64,000 nt of DNA from VRUE01 sp963715455 (GTDB lineage: Bacteria > Actinomycetota > Thermoleophilia > Solirubrobacterales > 70-9), in the NCBI GenBank assembly GCA_963715455.1, contig OY970245.1, positions 1,364,001-1,428,000 on the forward strand. Reading direction: 5' to 3'. How positions within the stretch are numbered: position 1 is the first letter of the stretch; every line of letters starts with the position of its first letter. The notes beneath the pieces are model-generated. The model was not told where the DNA came from. It saw nothing but the letters and a program-made list of their open reading frames with translations, and searched no databases. Made by a program: the position numbers and the translations under genes. Below, one piece after another: positions 51,236 through 59,586 of this stretch.

Positions 51236-52078
51236 ATGACGACGATCACCGACTACGAGGCCGAGCAGATCGAGAAGGCCAACGCTACGGGAAGGACGCC
51301 GGTCGTCTTCATCCACGGGCTCTGGCTTTTGCCGAGCAGCTGGGACCGCTGGGCGGCAGTTTTCGAGGAGGCGGGCTATGCCCCCCTCGCGCCCACCTGG
51401 CCCGACGATCCGCTGACGATCGAGGAGGCCCGGGCAAACCCGGACGTCTTCGCCAAGAAGACGCTCGGGCAGGTCGCCCACCACACCGCCGAGGTGATCG
51501 GGCAGCTCAGAGGAAAGCCGGCGGTGATGGGCCATTCGACCGGCGGGCTGCTGGCGCAGATCATTGCCGGCCGCAGCCTCTCCGCGGCCACGGTGGCGAT
51601 AGACCCAGGCCCGTTCCGCGGTGTGCTGCCGCTGCCGATCGCGGCGCTGCGCTCGGCGAAGCCGGTGCTCGCCAACCCCTTCAATAGGGGCCGGGCGGTG
51701 ACCCTCACCCTGGACCAGTTCAAGTACGGGTGGGCCAATGCGCTCTCCGAGGAGGAGGCGAAACAGCTCTATGAGACCTACCACGTGGCGGCTCCAGGCG
51801 TTGCGCTGATGCAGATGGCAAACGCGAACCTGAACCCTTTCACCGAGGCGAGGGTGGACACCCGAAACCCGGACCGTGGACCGCTTCTGATCATCGATGG
51901 CGAAAAGGACCACACGGTCCCGTGGGCGATTGCCAACGCCTCCTATAAGAAGCAGAAGCGCAACGAGGGCGTGACCGAGATCGTGAAAATGCCAAACCGC
52001 GGCCACTCGCTGACGATCGACAGCGGCTGGCGCGAGGTCTGCGACACCGCGCTGGACTTCGTCAAGAGATTCACGTAG
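51236..52078 (+). CDS. Alpha/beta hydrolase (lipase/esterase-like), element cargo
   Basis: 280 aa, ATG 51236 with AGGAGG-like ribosome site (ggaggacatag). Oxyanion HGLWLLPSSWDRW, nucleophile Ser in MGHSTGGLLAQ, acid Asp/His in IDGEKDHTVPW and MPNRGHSLTID. Resembles the short hydrolases often annotated as putative lipase in actinobacteria. Function in the element unknown. Confidence 0.85.
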   Translation: MTTITDYEAEQIEKANATGRTPVVFIHGLWLLPSSWDRWAAVFEEAGYAPLAPTWPDDPLTIEEARANPDVFAKKTLGQVAHHTAEVIGQLRGKPAVMGHSTGGLLAQIIAGRSLSAATVAIDPGPFRGVLPLPIAALRSAKPVLANPFNRGRAVTLTLDQFKYGWANALSEEEAKQLYETYHVAAPGVALMQMANANLNPFTEARVDTRNPDRGPLLIIDGEKDHTVPWAIANASYKKQKRNEGVTEIVKMPNRGHSLTIDSGWREVCDTALDFVKRFT

Positions 52079-52099
52079 GGCCCCGTCAGAGGCCGGCGC

Positions 52100-52810
52100 T
52101 CAGCCCCGTGTGCTTTGCGGTGGCTTCAGCCTCAGCGCAGCCGGCGCAGGGTAGTTGTTCTCCCAATGCATGATCTGCGGCTCAAGGTCGACCTGGCGAG
52201 CCGACTCGATGGCGCTCGCACGCTGCCATTCGGGGAACTTCTCACCGACGATGATGCCCACGAGCGCATCGCCGTAGTCGGCGTAGAGCGGCTCACCAGG
52301 TGGGGCCGTGGTTGCGAAGCGATACTCGTGCTCGGTTTCCCAGTCGAGCGTCTTCTTGAAGAACAGCTCGTGGTGATTGTCTTCGATGTATTTCCTGACG
52401 AAGTCGGCCGGGACGGGGGTTGGAAATTCACCGAGATCCAAGGTCAGTTCACCCCCGCGTGGGCTGTACTCGACCGGCTTCTCGTAGGGCCTCACGTTTA
52501 GTTGTCGGTGCAAATCTACGGAGATATTCTCGGTCAGGCGCTTCTTGTCAAACATGAGGCAGGCACCCTTGTGGGCCTCGGCATATTGCTCCCACATCCT
52601 TGCCCGAGACCAGCCCCGGCCAAACAGCTCATCGGGCGAGGGGTAGTCCGTATCGACGGTGAGCGCCAGCAGGTGGGCCTGATCGAAGATCTCGGCGGCA
52701 AGATGATGGAATTCGAAGTAAGCTCGCTCGCGCGCCTCGGCCGGCTCGTCTTCCTTTACGAAGTATGCGGCCGGGAACGTCCAATGCTTGTTCTCCATCG
52801 GGTCGCGCAT
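52100..52810 (-). CDS. DUF2971-type protein, N-terminus uncertain
   Basis: From ATG 52810, 236 aa with DUF2971 motifs: GWSRARMWEQYAEAHKGACLMFDKKRL, YADYGDALVGIIVGEKFP. In the same frame the conserved family N-terminus continues further upstream to about 52927 (FFHYTTREAAFGDIIPRRRLRFSAYAQMRDPMENK), but no ATG, GTG or TTG lies between a TGA at 52936 and the ATG. The real start may be a rare ATC/ATT or was lost to a mutation near the hicA stop. DUF2971 proteins often accompany defence or toxin genes; role unknown. Confidence 0.65.
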   Translation of the reverse strand: MRDPMENKHWTFPAAYFVKEDEPAEARERAYFEFHHLAAEIFDQAHLLALTVDTDYPSPDELFGRGWSRARMWEQYAEAHKGACLMFDKKRLTENISVDLHRQLNVRPYEKPVEYSPRGGELTLDLGEFPTPVPADFVRKYIEDNHHELFFKKTLDWETEHEYRFATTAPPGEPLYADYGDALVGIIVGEKFPEWQRASAIESARQVDLEPQIMHWENNYPAPAALRLKPPQSTRG

Positions 52811-52928
52811 CTGCGCGTACGCTGAGAAGCGCAGCCGGCGACGCGGGATGATGTCGCCGAACGCGGCTTCGCGCGTCGTGTAGTGGAAGAAGCACTTTGA
52901 GGTGTCGAGATTGATCGCGATGCCGTCT

Positions 52929-53120
52929 CTAGTTCAGATTGCGAGGGACAGGGACGCCGAGCTGATGACAAATGGCCCGTACAAGGCCAGGGCCGATCTG
53001 GTTGTGCCGCGGAACCGCTGAGACTTGATCATCCGGGCCACGCCACTTCGCGTGCTTTGAGCTACCGATCTCGCGGCAGCCGCGCGCCTTCAAATGACGC
53101 TCGAGGTCGCGGCGCTTCAC
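52929..53120 (-). CDS. hicA: HicA-family toxin
   Basis: 63 aa from GTG 53120. The dsRBD-like HicA fold is recognisable by KRRDLERHLKARGCREIGSSKHAKWRG and the active-site His in VPRHNQIGPGLVRAICHQLGV. HicA cleaves mRNA. It overlaps hicB by 4 nt (GTGA), antitoxin first. The location beside attR fits an element-maintenance function. Confidence 0.88.
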   Translation of the reverse strand: MKRRDLERHLKARGCREIGSSKHAKWRGPDDQVSAVPRHNQIGPGLVRAICHQLGVPVPRNLN

Positions 53121-53347
53121 GCAGCAGCCGTGAAGCGCAGGTGCTCGCGGTCTGACTCGGTCGTTTCGCCCGCCAGTTCCTCGTCGGGTGTAAGTACCGT
53201 TTGGAGGGCGTCGAGGACATTCTCCTTGGCTTCACTGCGCGTGCGTCCCTGACTGATCGCCCCGGGAACCTCGAGAACGCGCGCGACGATCCAACCCTCC
53301 TCGTCAGGACTGTCATAGGAGATCGTGAAATCGACTGATGCAGCCAT
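53117..53347 (-). CDS. hicB: HicB-family antitoxin
   Basis: 76 aa from ATG 53347. Partial RNase-H-like HicB fold: FTISYDSPDEEGWIVARVLEVPGAISQGRTRSEAKENVLDALQTVL. It lacks the C-terminal HTH/RHH of longer HicB proteins. It would neutralise HicA encoded immediately downstream. Confidence 0.88.
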   Translation of the reverse strand: MAASVDFTISYDSPDEEGWIVARVLEVPGAISQGRTRSEAKENVLDALQTVLTPDEELAGETTESDREHLRFTAAA

Positions 53348-53480
53348 TGGGAAAACCGTAGCGGGTGCCGCGATCGAAAGGCGGAAGCTTTGTCCCCGAT
53401 TCCACCGATCTAGATCGAGTTCAACTGAACTCCTTGGGTCGAGCGAAACAGAATCGACCGCAGGCGGCTTGCTAGAGCCA

Positions 53481-53523
53481 ATTCTCAGTCCGGAAACCGG
53501 GGTTCGAATCCCCGTAGCGGTAT
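53481..53523 (+). repeat. attR: duplicate 3' half of tRNA-Glu
   Basis: Identical over 43 bp to 46574-46616. The 5' half of the tRNA is missing, so this copy is not a functional tRNA gene. Confidence 0.95.
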
Positions 53524-53572
53524 GGCTCTGGCAAGCCAACTCGGTCCGTGACGAGGCCATGAACCTCGTTTT

Positions 53573-53692
53573 CGGCAACACTTTCGGCAACAGGATGCAG
53601 GCGCGGCGCGGAAGTGGCAGCGCTTGCGCGACTCGATAAGACGCCGCCGTGTTGCCGAACCGCTGTGAATCCTGTTGCCGAAAGTGTTGCCG
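53573..53692. repeat. 24-bp inverted repeat next to attR, each arm internally doubled
   Basis: cggcaacactttcggcaaca (arm 53573-53596) is repeated inverted at 53669-53692 (24-bp identity). Within each arm, TTCGGCAACA-type motifs occur twice at 11-bp spacing. The rest of 53524-54031 holds only a small ORF (53785-53904), a 9-bp inverted repeat at about 53717-53742, and otherwise nothing recognisable. Confidence 0.75.
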
Positions 53693-53784
53693 CCACTGGA
53701 TGAAAGGGGCATCGTAGCTTCTCGGAGTTGCAGGTCCGAGAAGCCGATCGGCGACGTTGACGGAACAGCTAGCCGGCCGAGCGC

Positions 53785-53904
53785 TCAGTTGACGAGGATC
53801 AGGATGACCGTGAGTAAACCCAGCGCGACGCCCGCGCCCGCAAGGGCTGCATGAGCGAATTCATCTACGTGGTGGGTCGGGATAGCGTCCCTCTGCGAGA
53901 GCAC
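53785..53904 (-). CDS. Small one-helix membrane protein
   Basis: 39 aa from GTG 53904 with a GGTGGAG site 3-5 nt before it. Sequence runs from a polar start (LSQRDAIPTHHVDEF) to one hydrophobic helix (AALAGAGVALGLLTVILILV) and ends VN. The composition is that of a real small membrane protein rather than a chance frame, but it has no recognised family. Confidence 0.45.
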   Translation of the reverse strand: MLSQRDAIPTHHVDEFAHAALAGAGVALGLLTVILILVN

Positions 53905-54031
53905 GCTCCACCCACGCCGCGACGGCTGCTGTCATTGGCGATCACCGCCGGGTGCTCACACGACCCGCGCCGGTCAACAGCTCGAGGCCGTTGACCTCCA
54001 CTTGGATGGCACGCCCTCAATTGATAAGAGA

Positions 54032-55486
54032 TCAACCGCGGATGGCGAGTGCCTCATCTAGGTGGTCCAAGAGGATTTCGACGATTCGAGGATCGAACTG
54101 GGTTCCGCTTCCGTCTCTCATCACCGTCACCGCTCCCGCCAGGGTCAGTGCCGGCCGATAGCTGCGGTCGGTCAGGAGGGCGTCGAAAACGTCTGCCACC
54201 GCTGTTATCCGACCTTCCAGTGGAATCTCTTCGCCAGTGAGCCCCTGTGGGTAGCCACTGCCGTCATAGCGCTCGTGATGGGTGAGGGCGATGGTTGCGG
54301 CGAGCTGCGACAGCTCGCTTTCGAAGTGCGCGAAGATCTCGTGCCCGACCACCGTGTGGTGCTCCATCTCCGCACGCTCTTCGGCGCTCAGTGGTCCCGG
54401 CTTGCGAAGGATCTCTGCCGAGGTGCCGATCTTCCCGACGTCGTGCATGGGAGCCGCTGCGCGCAGGAGGTCGACCCGGTCTGGATCGAGGTCCATCTTG
54501 GTGGCGAGGAAGGCGGCGATCGCACCCATCCGGTCGACGTGTTTGCCGGTCGAGGAATCGTGCAGCGCGATCGCCTTCGTGAGTCCCTTGATCGTCTCCT
54601 GTCGTGAGAGCCGTAGCGCGTCGATCGCTTTCTGCTGGGTTGTTGCGAGCTCGTCGCGCAGCCCGATCGCCTCATTCTCGGCGGTAATGTCAGTCGAGAT
54701 GCCACCGACCGCGGTGATCTCGCCATCCTCGCCGAGGAGCGGAAACTTGACCGTCTTGAAGGTTCTCTTGACGTTCCCGACCTCGACGACCTCGTCGGCC
54801 TCGTAGGTCGATCCCTCGTCAAAGACTCGGCCGTCGATTCGCTTGGCGATCTTGGCGCCCTCGGGAGGCATGATCGCGGCATCGGTCAGGCCGATCAGAT
54901 CGCCACGCTCTACTCCCGCCAGCTCATCCGCCTTAGCATTCGCCACGATGTAGCGATTGGATGCGTCCTTGGCGTAGATCGGCATCGGCGCCATATCGAT
55001 GATCGTCTGGCGGCGGTCTTCCAGGTTCTGACTGTGGGCCCGACTGGCGATCTCCAGCTGGCGCCGACGCAAGGCGCTCATCACGGTGATCAGCAACTGT
55101 CCCGGCCAAAACGGCTCGACAAGGTAGCCGTACACGCCGCGGGCAAAAGCCTGCCTGGCAGCCTCCGGGTCGTCCTCTCCGGTCACCAGGACGACAGTTG
55201 CCGTATCGGGGTAATCGCGGACGATCTCTTCGACGAGATCCAGCCCGCTGCTATCCGCCGAGTGGAGGTTGCAGATGGCGAGCTGAAACGCGCCCGTGGC
55301 AAGCTTTCCGTGGGCTCCCTCAATGCTGTCCGTGAACTCGCACTCGTAGTTCTCACCCAAGGCGCTATCCATCAGCAGAAGCATCTCGGGGTGGTCGTCG
55401 GCCACCAAGATGCGGGCTTCCTGATCCGGCCTCTCCAAAAGCGCGGTCGGTGCACTGCGGAGTTGGGATGGTTTCGCGAGAGCCAT
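54032..55486 (-). CDS. REC-PAS-HD-GYP protein with degenerate receiver
   Basis: 484 aa. Pseudo-receiver at about 25-140, PAS at about 160-285, HD-GYP phosphodiesterase domain at about 300-484 (MHDVGKIGTSAEILRKPGPLSAEERAEM, HHERYDGSGYPQGL, DVFDALLTDRSY). In the receiver the acidic pair DD (30-31) is kept, but the phosphoacceptor position is Asn73 (AICNLHSAD) and the conserved Lys is Glu124 (YLVEPFWPG). It starts 2 nt after the GGDEF-EAL stop. It should degrade cyclic di-GMP under PAS control but cannot be switched by aspartyl phosphorylation. Confidence 0.9.
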   Translation of the reverse strand: MALAKPSQLRSAPTALLERPDQEARILVADDHPEMLLLMDSALGENYECEFTDSIEGAHGKLATGAFQLAICNLHSADSSGLDLVEEIVRDYPDTATVVLVTGEDDPEAARQAFARGVYGYLVEPFWPGQLLITVMSALRRRQLEIASRAHSQNLEDRRQTIIDMAPMPIYAKDASNRYIVANAKADELAGVERGDLIGLTDAAIMPPEGAKIAKRIDGRVFDEGSTYEADEVVEVGNVKRTFKTVKFPLLGEDGEITAVGGISTDITAENEAIGLRDELATTQQKAIDALRLSRQETIKGLTKAIALHDSSTGKHVDRMGAIAAFLATKMDLDPDRVDLLRAAAPMHDVGKIGTSAEILRKPGPLSAEERAEMEHHTVVGHEIFAHFESELSQLAATIALTHHERYDGSGYPQGLTGEEIPLEGRITAVADVFDALLTDRSYRPALTLAGAVTVMRDGSGTQFDPRIVEILLDHLDEALAIRG

Positions 55487-55488
55487 GA

Positions 55489-57516
55489 CTATGCAGCCAT
55501 CGTTCGCGGCGCGCGGCCCTTGGGAACGTGCGTCAGATCCGGTGTGGGGCAGCCGAGGAGGAAACCCTGACCCCCCTCGATCGCTGGGTCGTGCATGACG
55601 TCGAGGTCGTGCGCGTGCCTGACAAAAGAGAGGATCTGCTCCGACTCGATCCCCTCGGCAATGACGAAGGCGTCGGCGCGGCGTGCGTAAGCAATGATCG
55701 CGACCAACACCGCTTGGGCCTGGGGGTCGTCGATGGCGGCTACGATCACCGACTGATCGATCTTGACGAAGTCGACAGGGAGATCGCGGAGCATCTCGAG
55801 GCCGGCGTTGCCGGCGCCGACGTCGTCGAGCGCGAGCCCGAAGCCGAGGCTGCGCAGTCGGGTCGCGTCGGCTATCACCTGATCGATGCGCGCCTCCGAG
55901 CGCTCGGTGATCTCGAGCACGACTCGGCTGGGGTCGAATCCGACCGCGTTCACGGCGCGAACCAGGCGATCGCCGTCGAGTGCGTTGTGAGTGAGCGACT
56001 GAGGGTGGACGTTGAGGAAGAGCAGCACGTCGTCGGGTAGCTCGTTCGCCCTCGCGAGCGCCGCTGCGCGGCAGATCGCGTCGAGCTCGTGGGCTCGGCC
56101 GATCTTCTCGGCGACGGCGAAGGCCTCGGTCGGGCCATCGAAGTCGTACTCGAGACCCGGGCGCGCCAGGGCCTCGAATCCGAGTACCTCGTCGTCCTGC
56201 AGTTTCCAGATCGGCTGGAACGCCGTCTCCAGGTGCGGCTCGGCCAGCAAGGAGCGTACGGAGTGGACCTTCTCCGGGGTCACGAAGGAGAGCTTTCCCG
56301 CGACGTCGTCGAACACGACCACGTGGCTGCCACCCGTGCGCTTGCCCTCATAGAGGGCCGCGTCGGCCTGCTCCCAGAGAGCCGCGGGGTTGTCCTGCAC
56401 CTCGGGTGGGGCAACTGCGATCCCTGCTGTGAACGATGTCGCTGCACGGTTCTTATTGGCCTTGGCCAAGAGTCGCTCGACGGCGACGAGCGCCCGCTCA
56501 GCGTTGCTGCCCGGCATCAGAAGCGCGAACTCATCGCCACCGATGCGGAAAGCACGATCCTCGGCTCGGCCCGATTCGAGCACCTGCGCGATCTCGGTCA
56601 GCACCTGATCGCCTCTGCGGTGGCCGTAGCGGTCGTTGACGAACTTGAAGTCGTCGAGGTCGAGCAGTGCCAGCGCCATCGACTCCCGGCGTCGTGCGGC
56701 AAATGCGACCGCACGCGTCAGCTCCTCCTGGAAGGTGCTGTGATTGCCGAGGTTGGTGAGCGGGTCACGGGTGGCCCCCTTGAGCGCCTTGCCGTGGCGG
56801 CGGGCCAGCGAGCGGCCCCCGAGGAAGTAGAAGAGCGCCATCGCTACGAGCAGCGCCACGCCCGAGAAGACGACCGTCTTGTTTCGCAACGAGGCGACCT
56901 GCGCATGCAGTGCCGTCGCGTCCTGGTCGACCTCGAGCACGTAGGGGGCACCGCCGAGCTTGACCGGGACGACGAATTCGAAATGGGAGGCACGCTCGTT
57001 GGCCTCGGCCTTGAGTCCAGCGAAGCTGCGCCCTTCCTTCAGGGCCGCGGAAACGTTCGGGTTGGGGTCCGGGGTCCCCACCCGGTTGGAGTCGCGCGGA
57101 CCGTCGACTTTCCGCATCTTGGCGTCGAACAACATTGCCGAGACCACGTCCGGCCGATTGAGGATCGAGTCCTCGAGATCGAGCACATCGTCCAGCGAGT
57201 CTGCAGGGTTGTCGCCTTCGCGATAGGCCTGTTCGAGGGCAACTCCGTCGGCGGCGTAGAAACGACTGCCCTGGTCGATCAGCTGCTGGCTGATCGCCCC
57301 GGTGAAGAAGATCTGACTGGCGACGACCAGCAGGGCCATGCTGAACACGAGGGCGAGCGTGAGTCTGAGACCGAATGCGTACCTGCGCAAGCCGCTGGCC
57401 AGTCGGCCGAGGCTGTGGTTGACGAAACGCCGCTGTCCGGGGCCTGCGCCGTCATCCGGCATGTCTTGCCGATTTGCAGTCAACTGGATTGGGAGGTTTC
57501 GATTCATGGGCTTCAT
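55489..57516 (-). CDS. GGDEF-EAL cyclic di-GMP protein with transmembrane sensor
   Basis: 675 aa from ATG 57516. N-terminal sensor between two membrane helices (LRLTLALVFSMALLVVASQIFF and VVFSGVALLVAMALFYFLGG). The GGDEF domain has a canonical active site (GGDEF in AFRIGGDEFALLMPG) and an upstream RxxD (RAED) five residues before it, the usual inhibitory site. The EAL domain shows GFEALAR, LEITER, ALDDVGAGNAGL and VKIDQSV, all needed for activity. Both making and degrading cyclic di-GMP seem possible. It sits between two HD-GYP paralogues. Confidence 0.92.
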   Translation of the reverse strand: MKPMNRNLPIQLTANRQDMPDDGAGPGQRRFVNHSLGRLASGLRRYAFGLRLTLALVFSMALLVVASQIFFTGAISQQLIDQGSRFYAADGVALEQAYREGDNPADSLDDVLDLEDSILNRPDVVSAMLFDAKMRKVDGPRDSNRVGTPDPNPNVSAALKEGRSFAGLKAEANERASHFEFVVPVKLGGAPYVLEVDQDATALHAQVASLRNKTVVFSGVALLVAMALFYFLGGRSLARRHGKALKGATRDPLTNLGNHSTFQEELTRAVAFAARRRESMALALLDLDDFKFVNDRYGHRRGDQVLTEIAQVLESGRAEDRAFRIGGDEFALLMPGSNAERALVAVERLLAKANKNRAATSFTAGIAVAPPEVQDNPAALWEQADAALYEGKRTGGSHVVVFDDVAGKLSFVTPEKVHSVRSLLAEPHLETAFQPIWKLQDDEVLGFEALARPGLEYDFDGPTEAFAVAEKIGRAHELDAICRAAALARANELPDDVLLFLNVHPQSLTHNALDGDRLVRAVNAVGFDPSRVVLEITERSEARIDQVIADATRLRSLGFGLALDDVGAGNAGLEMLRDLPVDFVKIDQSVIVAAIDDPQAQAVLVAIIAYARRADAFVIAEGIESEQILSFVRHAHDLDVMHDPAIEGGQGFLLGCPTPDLTHVPKGRAPRTMAA

Positions 57517-57628
57517 TGGTGTGAATCCATCGGGTCTTGCCCCATCGTCGGGTGGGGCTTGGACATGACCTTGAATCCCAACCAGGCGCGGTTGGTGTAA
57601 CGAACGTCCGGTCGAGTTATCAGCGGCG

Positions 57629-57658
57629 CACGCTGCCAGCGGGACCGCTGGCAGCGTG
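57629..57658 (-). terminator. Hairpin between the HD-GYP and GGDEF-EAL genes
   Basis: cacgctgccagcgg (57629-57642) and ccgctggcagcgtg (57645-57658) form a 14-bp stem with a 2-nt loop (functionally 13 bp with a 4-nt loop), about 135 nt beyond the end of the 57794-59248 gene. No T-run. Probable terminator or RNA stabiliser, separating it from the GGDEF-EAL gene. Confidence 0.55.
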
Positions 57659-57793
57659 GCCTGATCGAGATGATTGCCCGCCACCGAAAGATGCCGCTAC
57701 GGGCGGATCGGCTGCGTCGCGGTGTCGTACTTCATCTTCTTCGAGCTGCTCGGTCCCACGACGCCGGCGGAGCGTTGAAGAAACGCGCTCAAG

Positions 57794-59248
57794 TTACTCG
57801 CGAAGCGAGAGCACCTCGTCCAAGCCATTGATCAACAGATCTACGATTCGAGGATCGAAGTGGGCTCCCTTGCCGTCCCGGATGATCTCGACTGCATCCG
57901 GCATCGGTAGGGCAGGTCGATAGCACCGGTCACTCAGCAAAGCATCGAACACATCCGCGACGGCACTGATCCGCCCCTCGAGCGGAATCTCTTCCCCGGC
58001 TAGACCCTGGGGGTAGCCAGTGCCGTCGTAGTGCTCGTGATGAGTCAGGGCGATCGTGGCAGCCATCTGCAGAAGCTCGCTCTCGGAGCCGGTAAGTATC
58101 TGGTGGCCGACCACCGTGTGGCGCTCCATCTCTTTGCGCTCCTCGGCACTGAGGGGCCCCGGCTTACGGAGGATCTGTTCGGAGGTGCCGATCTTCCCCA
58201 CGTCGTGCATCGGAGCTGCCTCGCGCAAGAGCTGGACGAACTCAGTGTCAAGCTTCAGATGGCGCCCCAAGAAGGCGGTGATCACCGCCATGCGGGTGAC
58301 ATGCTGTCCGGTGGAGGAGTCGTGAAACTCGATTGCCCTGGCGAGCCGCTCCACGGTCTCCAGGCGGGAGGACCGCAGCTCCTCGATCGCTTGCTGCTGG
58401 GCAAGTGCCATCTCGTCGCGAAGCCGAAGCGCCTCCTTTTGGGCAGTGACATCGGTAGAGATTCCGCAGACCGCGGTGGCTTTCCCATCCTCATCGACGA
58501 GGGGAAACTTGACGGTCTGGAATGTTCTCTCGGCACCGCCGATCTCAAGCGTTTCTTCGTCCTCGTATGTCGTGCCTTTCTTGAGTATCTGCCGATCGAC
58601 GGTGCGGGTGCGGGTCAATGCCTCTGGGGCCATGATCGCCTCGTCGGTTTGACCCAGTAGCCGGCCTCTCTCCAGCCCTGCCAGATCGTCTGCCTGCGTG
58701 TTAGCGAAGACGTAGCGGAAGTCCTCGTCCTTCACATAGATAGGCATCGGGGCCATGTCGATGATCGTCTGGCGACGCTCTTCGAGGTTGAGCCTGTGCG
58801 CACTCTCGAAGTCTTCGAGTTCGCGCCGTCGCAGCGCATTCATTGTGGTGATCAGCAACTGCCCCGGCCAAAACGGCTTGACCAAGTAGCCGTGGACACC
58901 GTGGCCGCCGAAGCCGAAGGCCTGTCGCGCAACCTCCGGATCGTCCTTTCCGGTGATCAGGACTACGGCGGTCTCGGGGTGCTCTTCGGTGATTTCTTCA
59001 GCAAGGGCAAGTCCTGAGCCGTTCAGCATCTGAAGGTCACACAGAGCGAGATGAAATTGGCTGGATGCAAGCTTCTCGTGAGCCTGGGCAACGCTGCCTG
59101 CAAACTCGCACCGGTATCGGTCCCCCAGCGTCCTATCGACCAATCGCAGCATCTCGGGCTGGTCGTCGGTTACCAGGATTCGCGCCAGTCCAGGCTGGGC
59201 CAGTCCAGGCTGGGGTGGTGGACTTGAGCCTGCCGGGTGGGGGTTCAC
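57794..59248 (-). CDS. REC-PAS-HD-GYP protein with intact receiver
   Basis: 484 aa, same length and domain order as 54032-55486. The receiver has DD (28-29), phosphoacceptor Asp71 (LALCDLQML) and Lys124 (YLVKPFWPG). The PAS and the HD-GYP domain follow (APMHDVGKIGTSEQIL, HHEHYDGTGYPQGL, DVFDALLSDRCY). It begins with a Gln/Pro-rich stretch from a tandem 15-bp repeat (QPGLA twice, at about 59186-59215). Predicted cyclic di-GMP phosphodiesterase under two-component control; no histidine kinase is in the window. Confidence 0.92.
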   Translation of the reverse strand: MNPHPAGSSPPPQPGLAQPGLARILVTDDQPEMLRLVDRTLGDRYRCEFAGSVAQAHEKLASSQFHLALCDLQMLNGSGLALAEEITEEHPETAVVLITGKDDPEVARQAFGFGGHGVHGYLVKPFWPGQLLITTMNALRRRELEDFESAHRLNLEERRQTIIDMAPMPIYVKDEDFRYVFANTQADDLAGLERGRLLGQTDEAIMAPEALTRTRTVDRQILKKGTTYEDEETLEIGGAERTFQTVKFPLVDEDGKATAVCGISTDVTAQKEALRLRDEMALAQQQAIEELRSSRLETVERLARAIEFHDSSTGQHVTRMAVITAFLGRHLKLDTEFVQLLREAAPMHDVGKIGTSEQILRKPGPLSAEERKEMERHTVVGHQILTGSESELLQMAATIALTHHEHYDGTGYPQGLAGEEIPLEGRISAVADVFDALLSDRCYRPALPMPDAVEIIRDGKGAHFDPRIVDLLINGLDEVLSLRE

Positions 59249-59586
59249 CGACTGTGCCTGTCACTCGGAAGCACAGCTTTGACGATCGCTCCTGACGCCG
59301 TCCCGAACCGCTCGGGTGTCGAGCTGTTCGTACCGGGTCTGGTTGCGCCTCCCGCAGAATTCACCGGCGGCTCCTCGAGCCGGGTGTTGGTCTAGTCAGA
59401 TGCTCATAGACTTTGACTAGTCGAATAGAGCCTAGGTGTTCGAGAGTTCAAATGCAACTTAAAAGTTGACATTGCGCATGTGGTCCCTGCTTAGACCGAT
59501 CCTGAATCGTTGTATTTATCGGACCAATGATTGAGCGTACCCAAGTGTGACTGTGACTGTACCCGTGTAGCGCGCAGATGGCCTGG
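59249..59586. other. 338-nt intergenic region with palindromes, no gene
   Basis: Contains caacttaaaagttg (59455-59468, 6-bp arms) and the 8-bp palindrome gactagtc (at about 59415-59423), and is AT-richer than its surroundings around 59400-59530. Reading outward it could hold the promoter of the minus-strand HD-GYP gene (ttgaac ... tattcg). No coding potential was seen. Confidence 0.5.

Larger units (their letters stand above)
46574..53523. mobile_element. Integrated element in tRNA-Glu(CUC), about 6.9 kb
   Basis: Bounded by the 43-bp direct repeats (attL 46574-46616, attR 53481-53523); unit length 6,907 bp. Content in order: terminator, tyrosine integrase, broken excisionase-like gene, HNH-like protein, hypothetical, small protein, broken XRE regulator, DUF5996, alpha/beta hydrolase, DUF2971 protein, hicA, hicB. 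There are no phage structural, relaxase or replication genes, so it is a satellite-like or degraded genomic island that is probably not independently mobile. Confidence 0.9.

Noticed and set aside
53481..53523. Second tRNA-Glu gene
   Set aside because: Only the 3' half is present; it is the attR copy.
46574..53523. Complete prophage
   Set aside because: No capsid, terminase, tail, lysis or replication genes, and only 6.9 kb between the att sites.
56089..57600. 503-codon plus-strand frame opposite the GGDEF-EAL gene
   Set aside because: Antisense of a gene with intact GGDEF and EAL motifs; no domain seen.
57590..57635. Possible fifth 45-nt palindrome copy starting GGTGTAACG
   Set aside because: The 5' nine bases match, but there is no matching 3' arm at the 45-nt distance.
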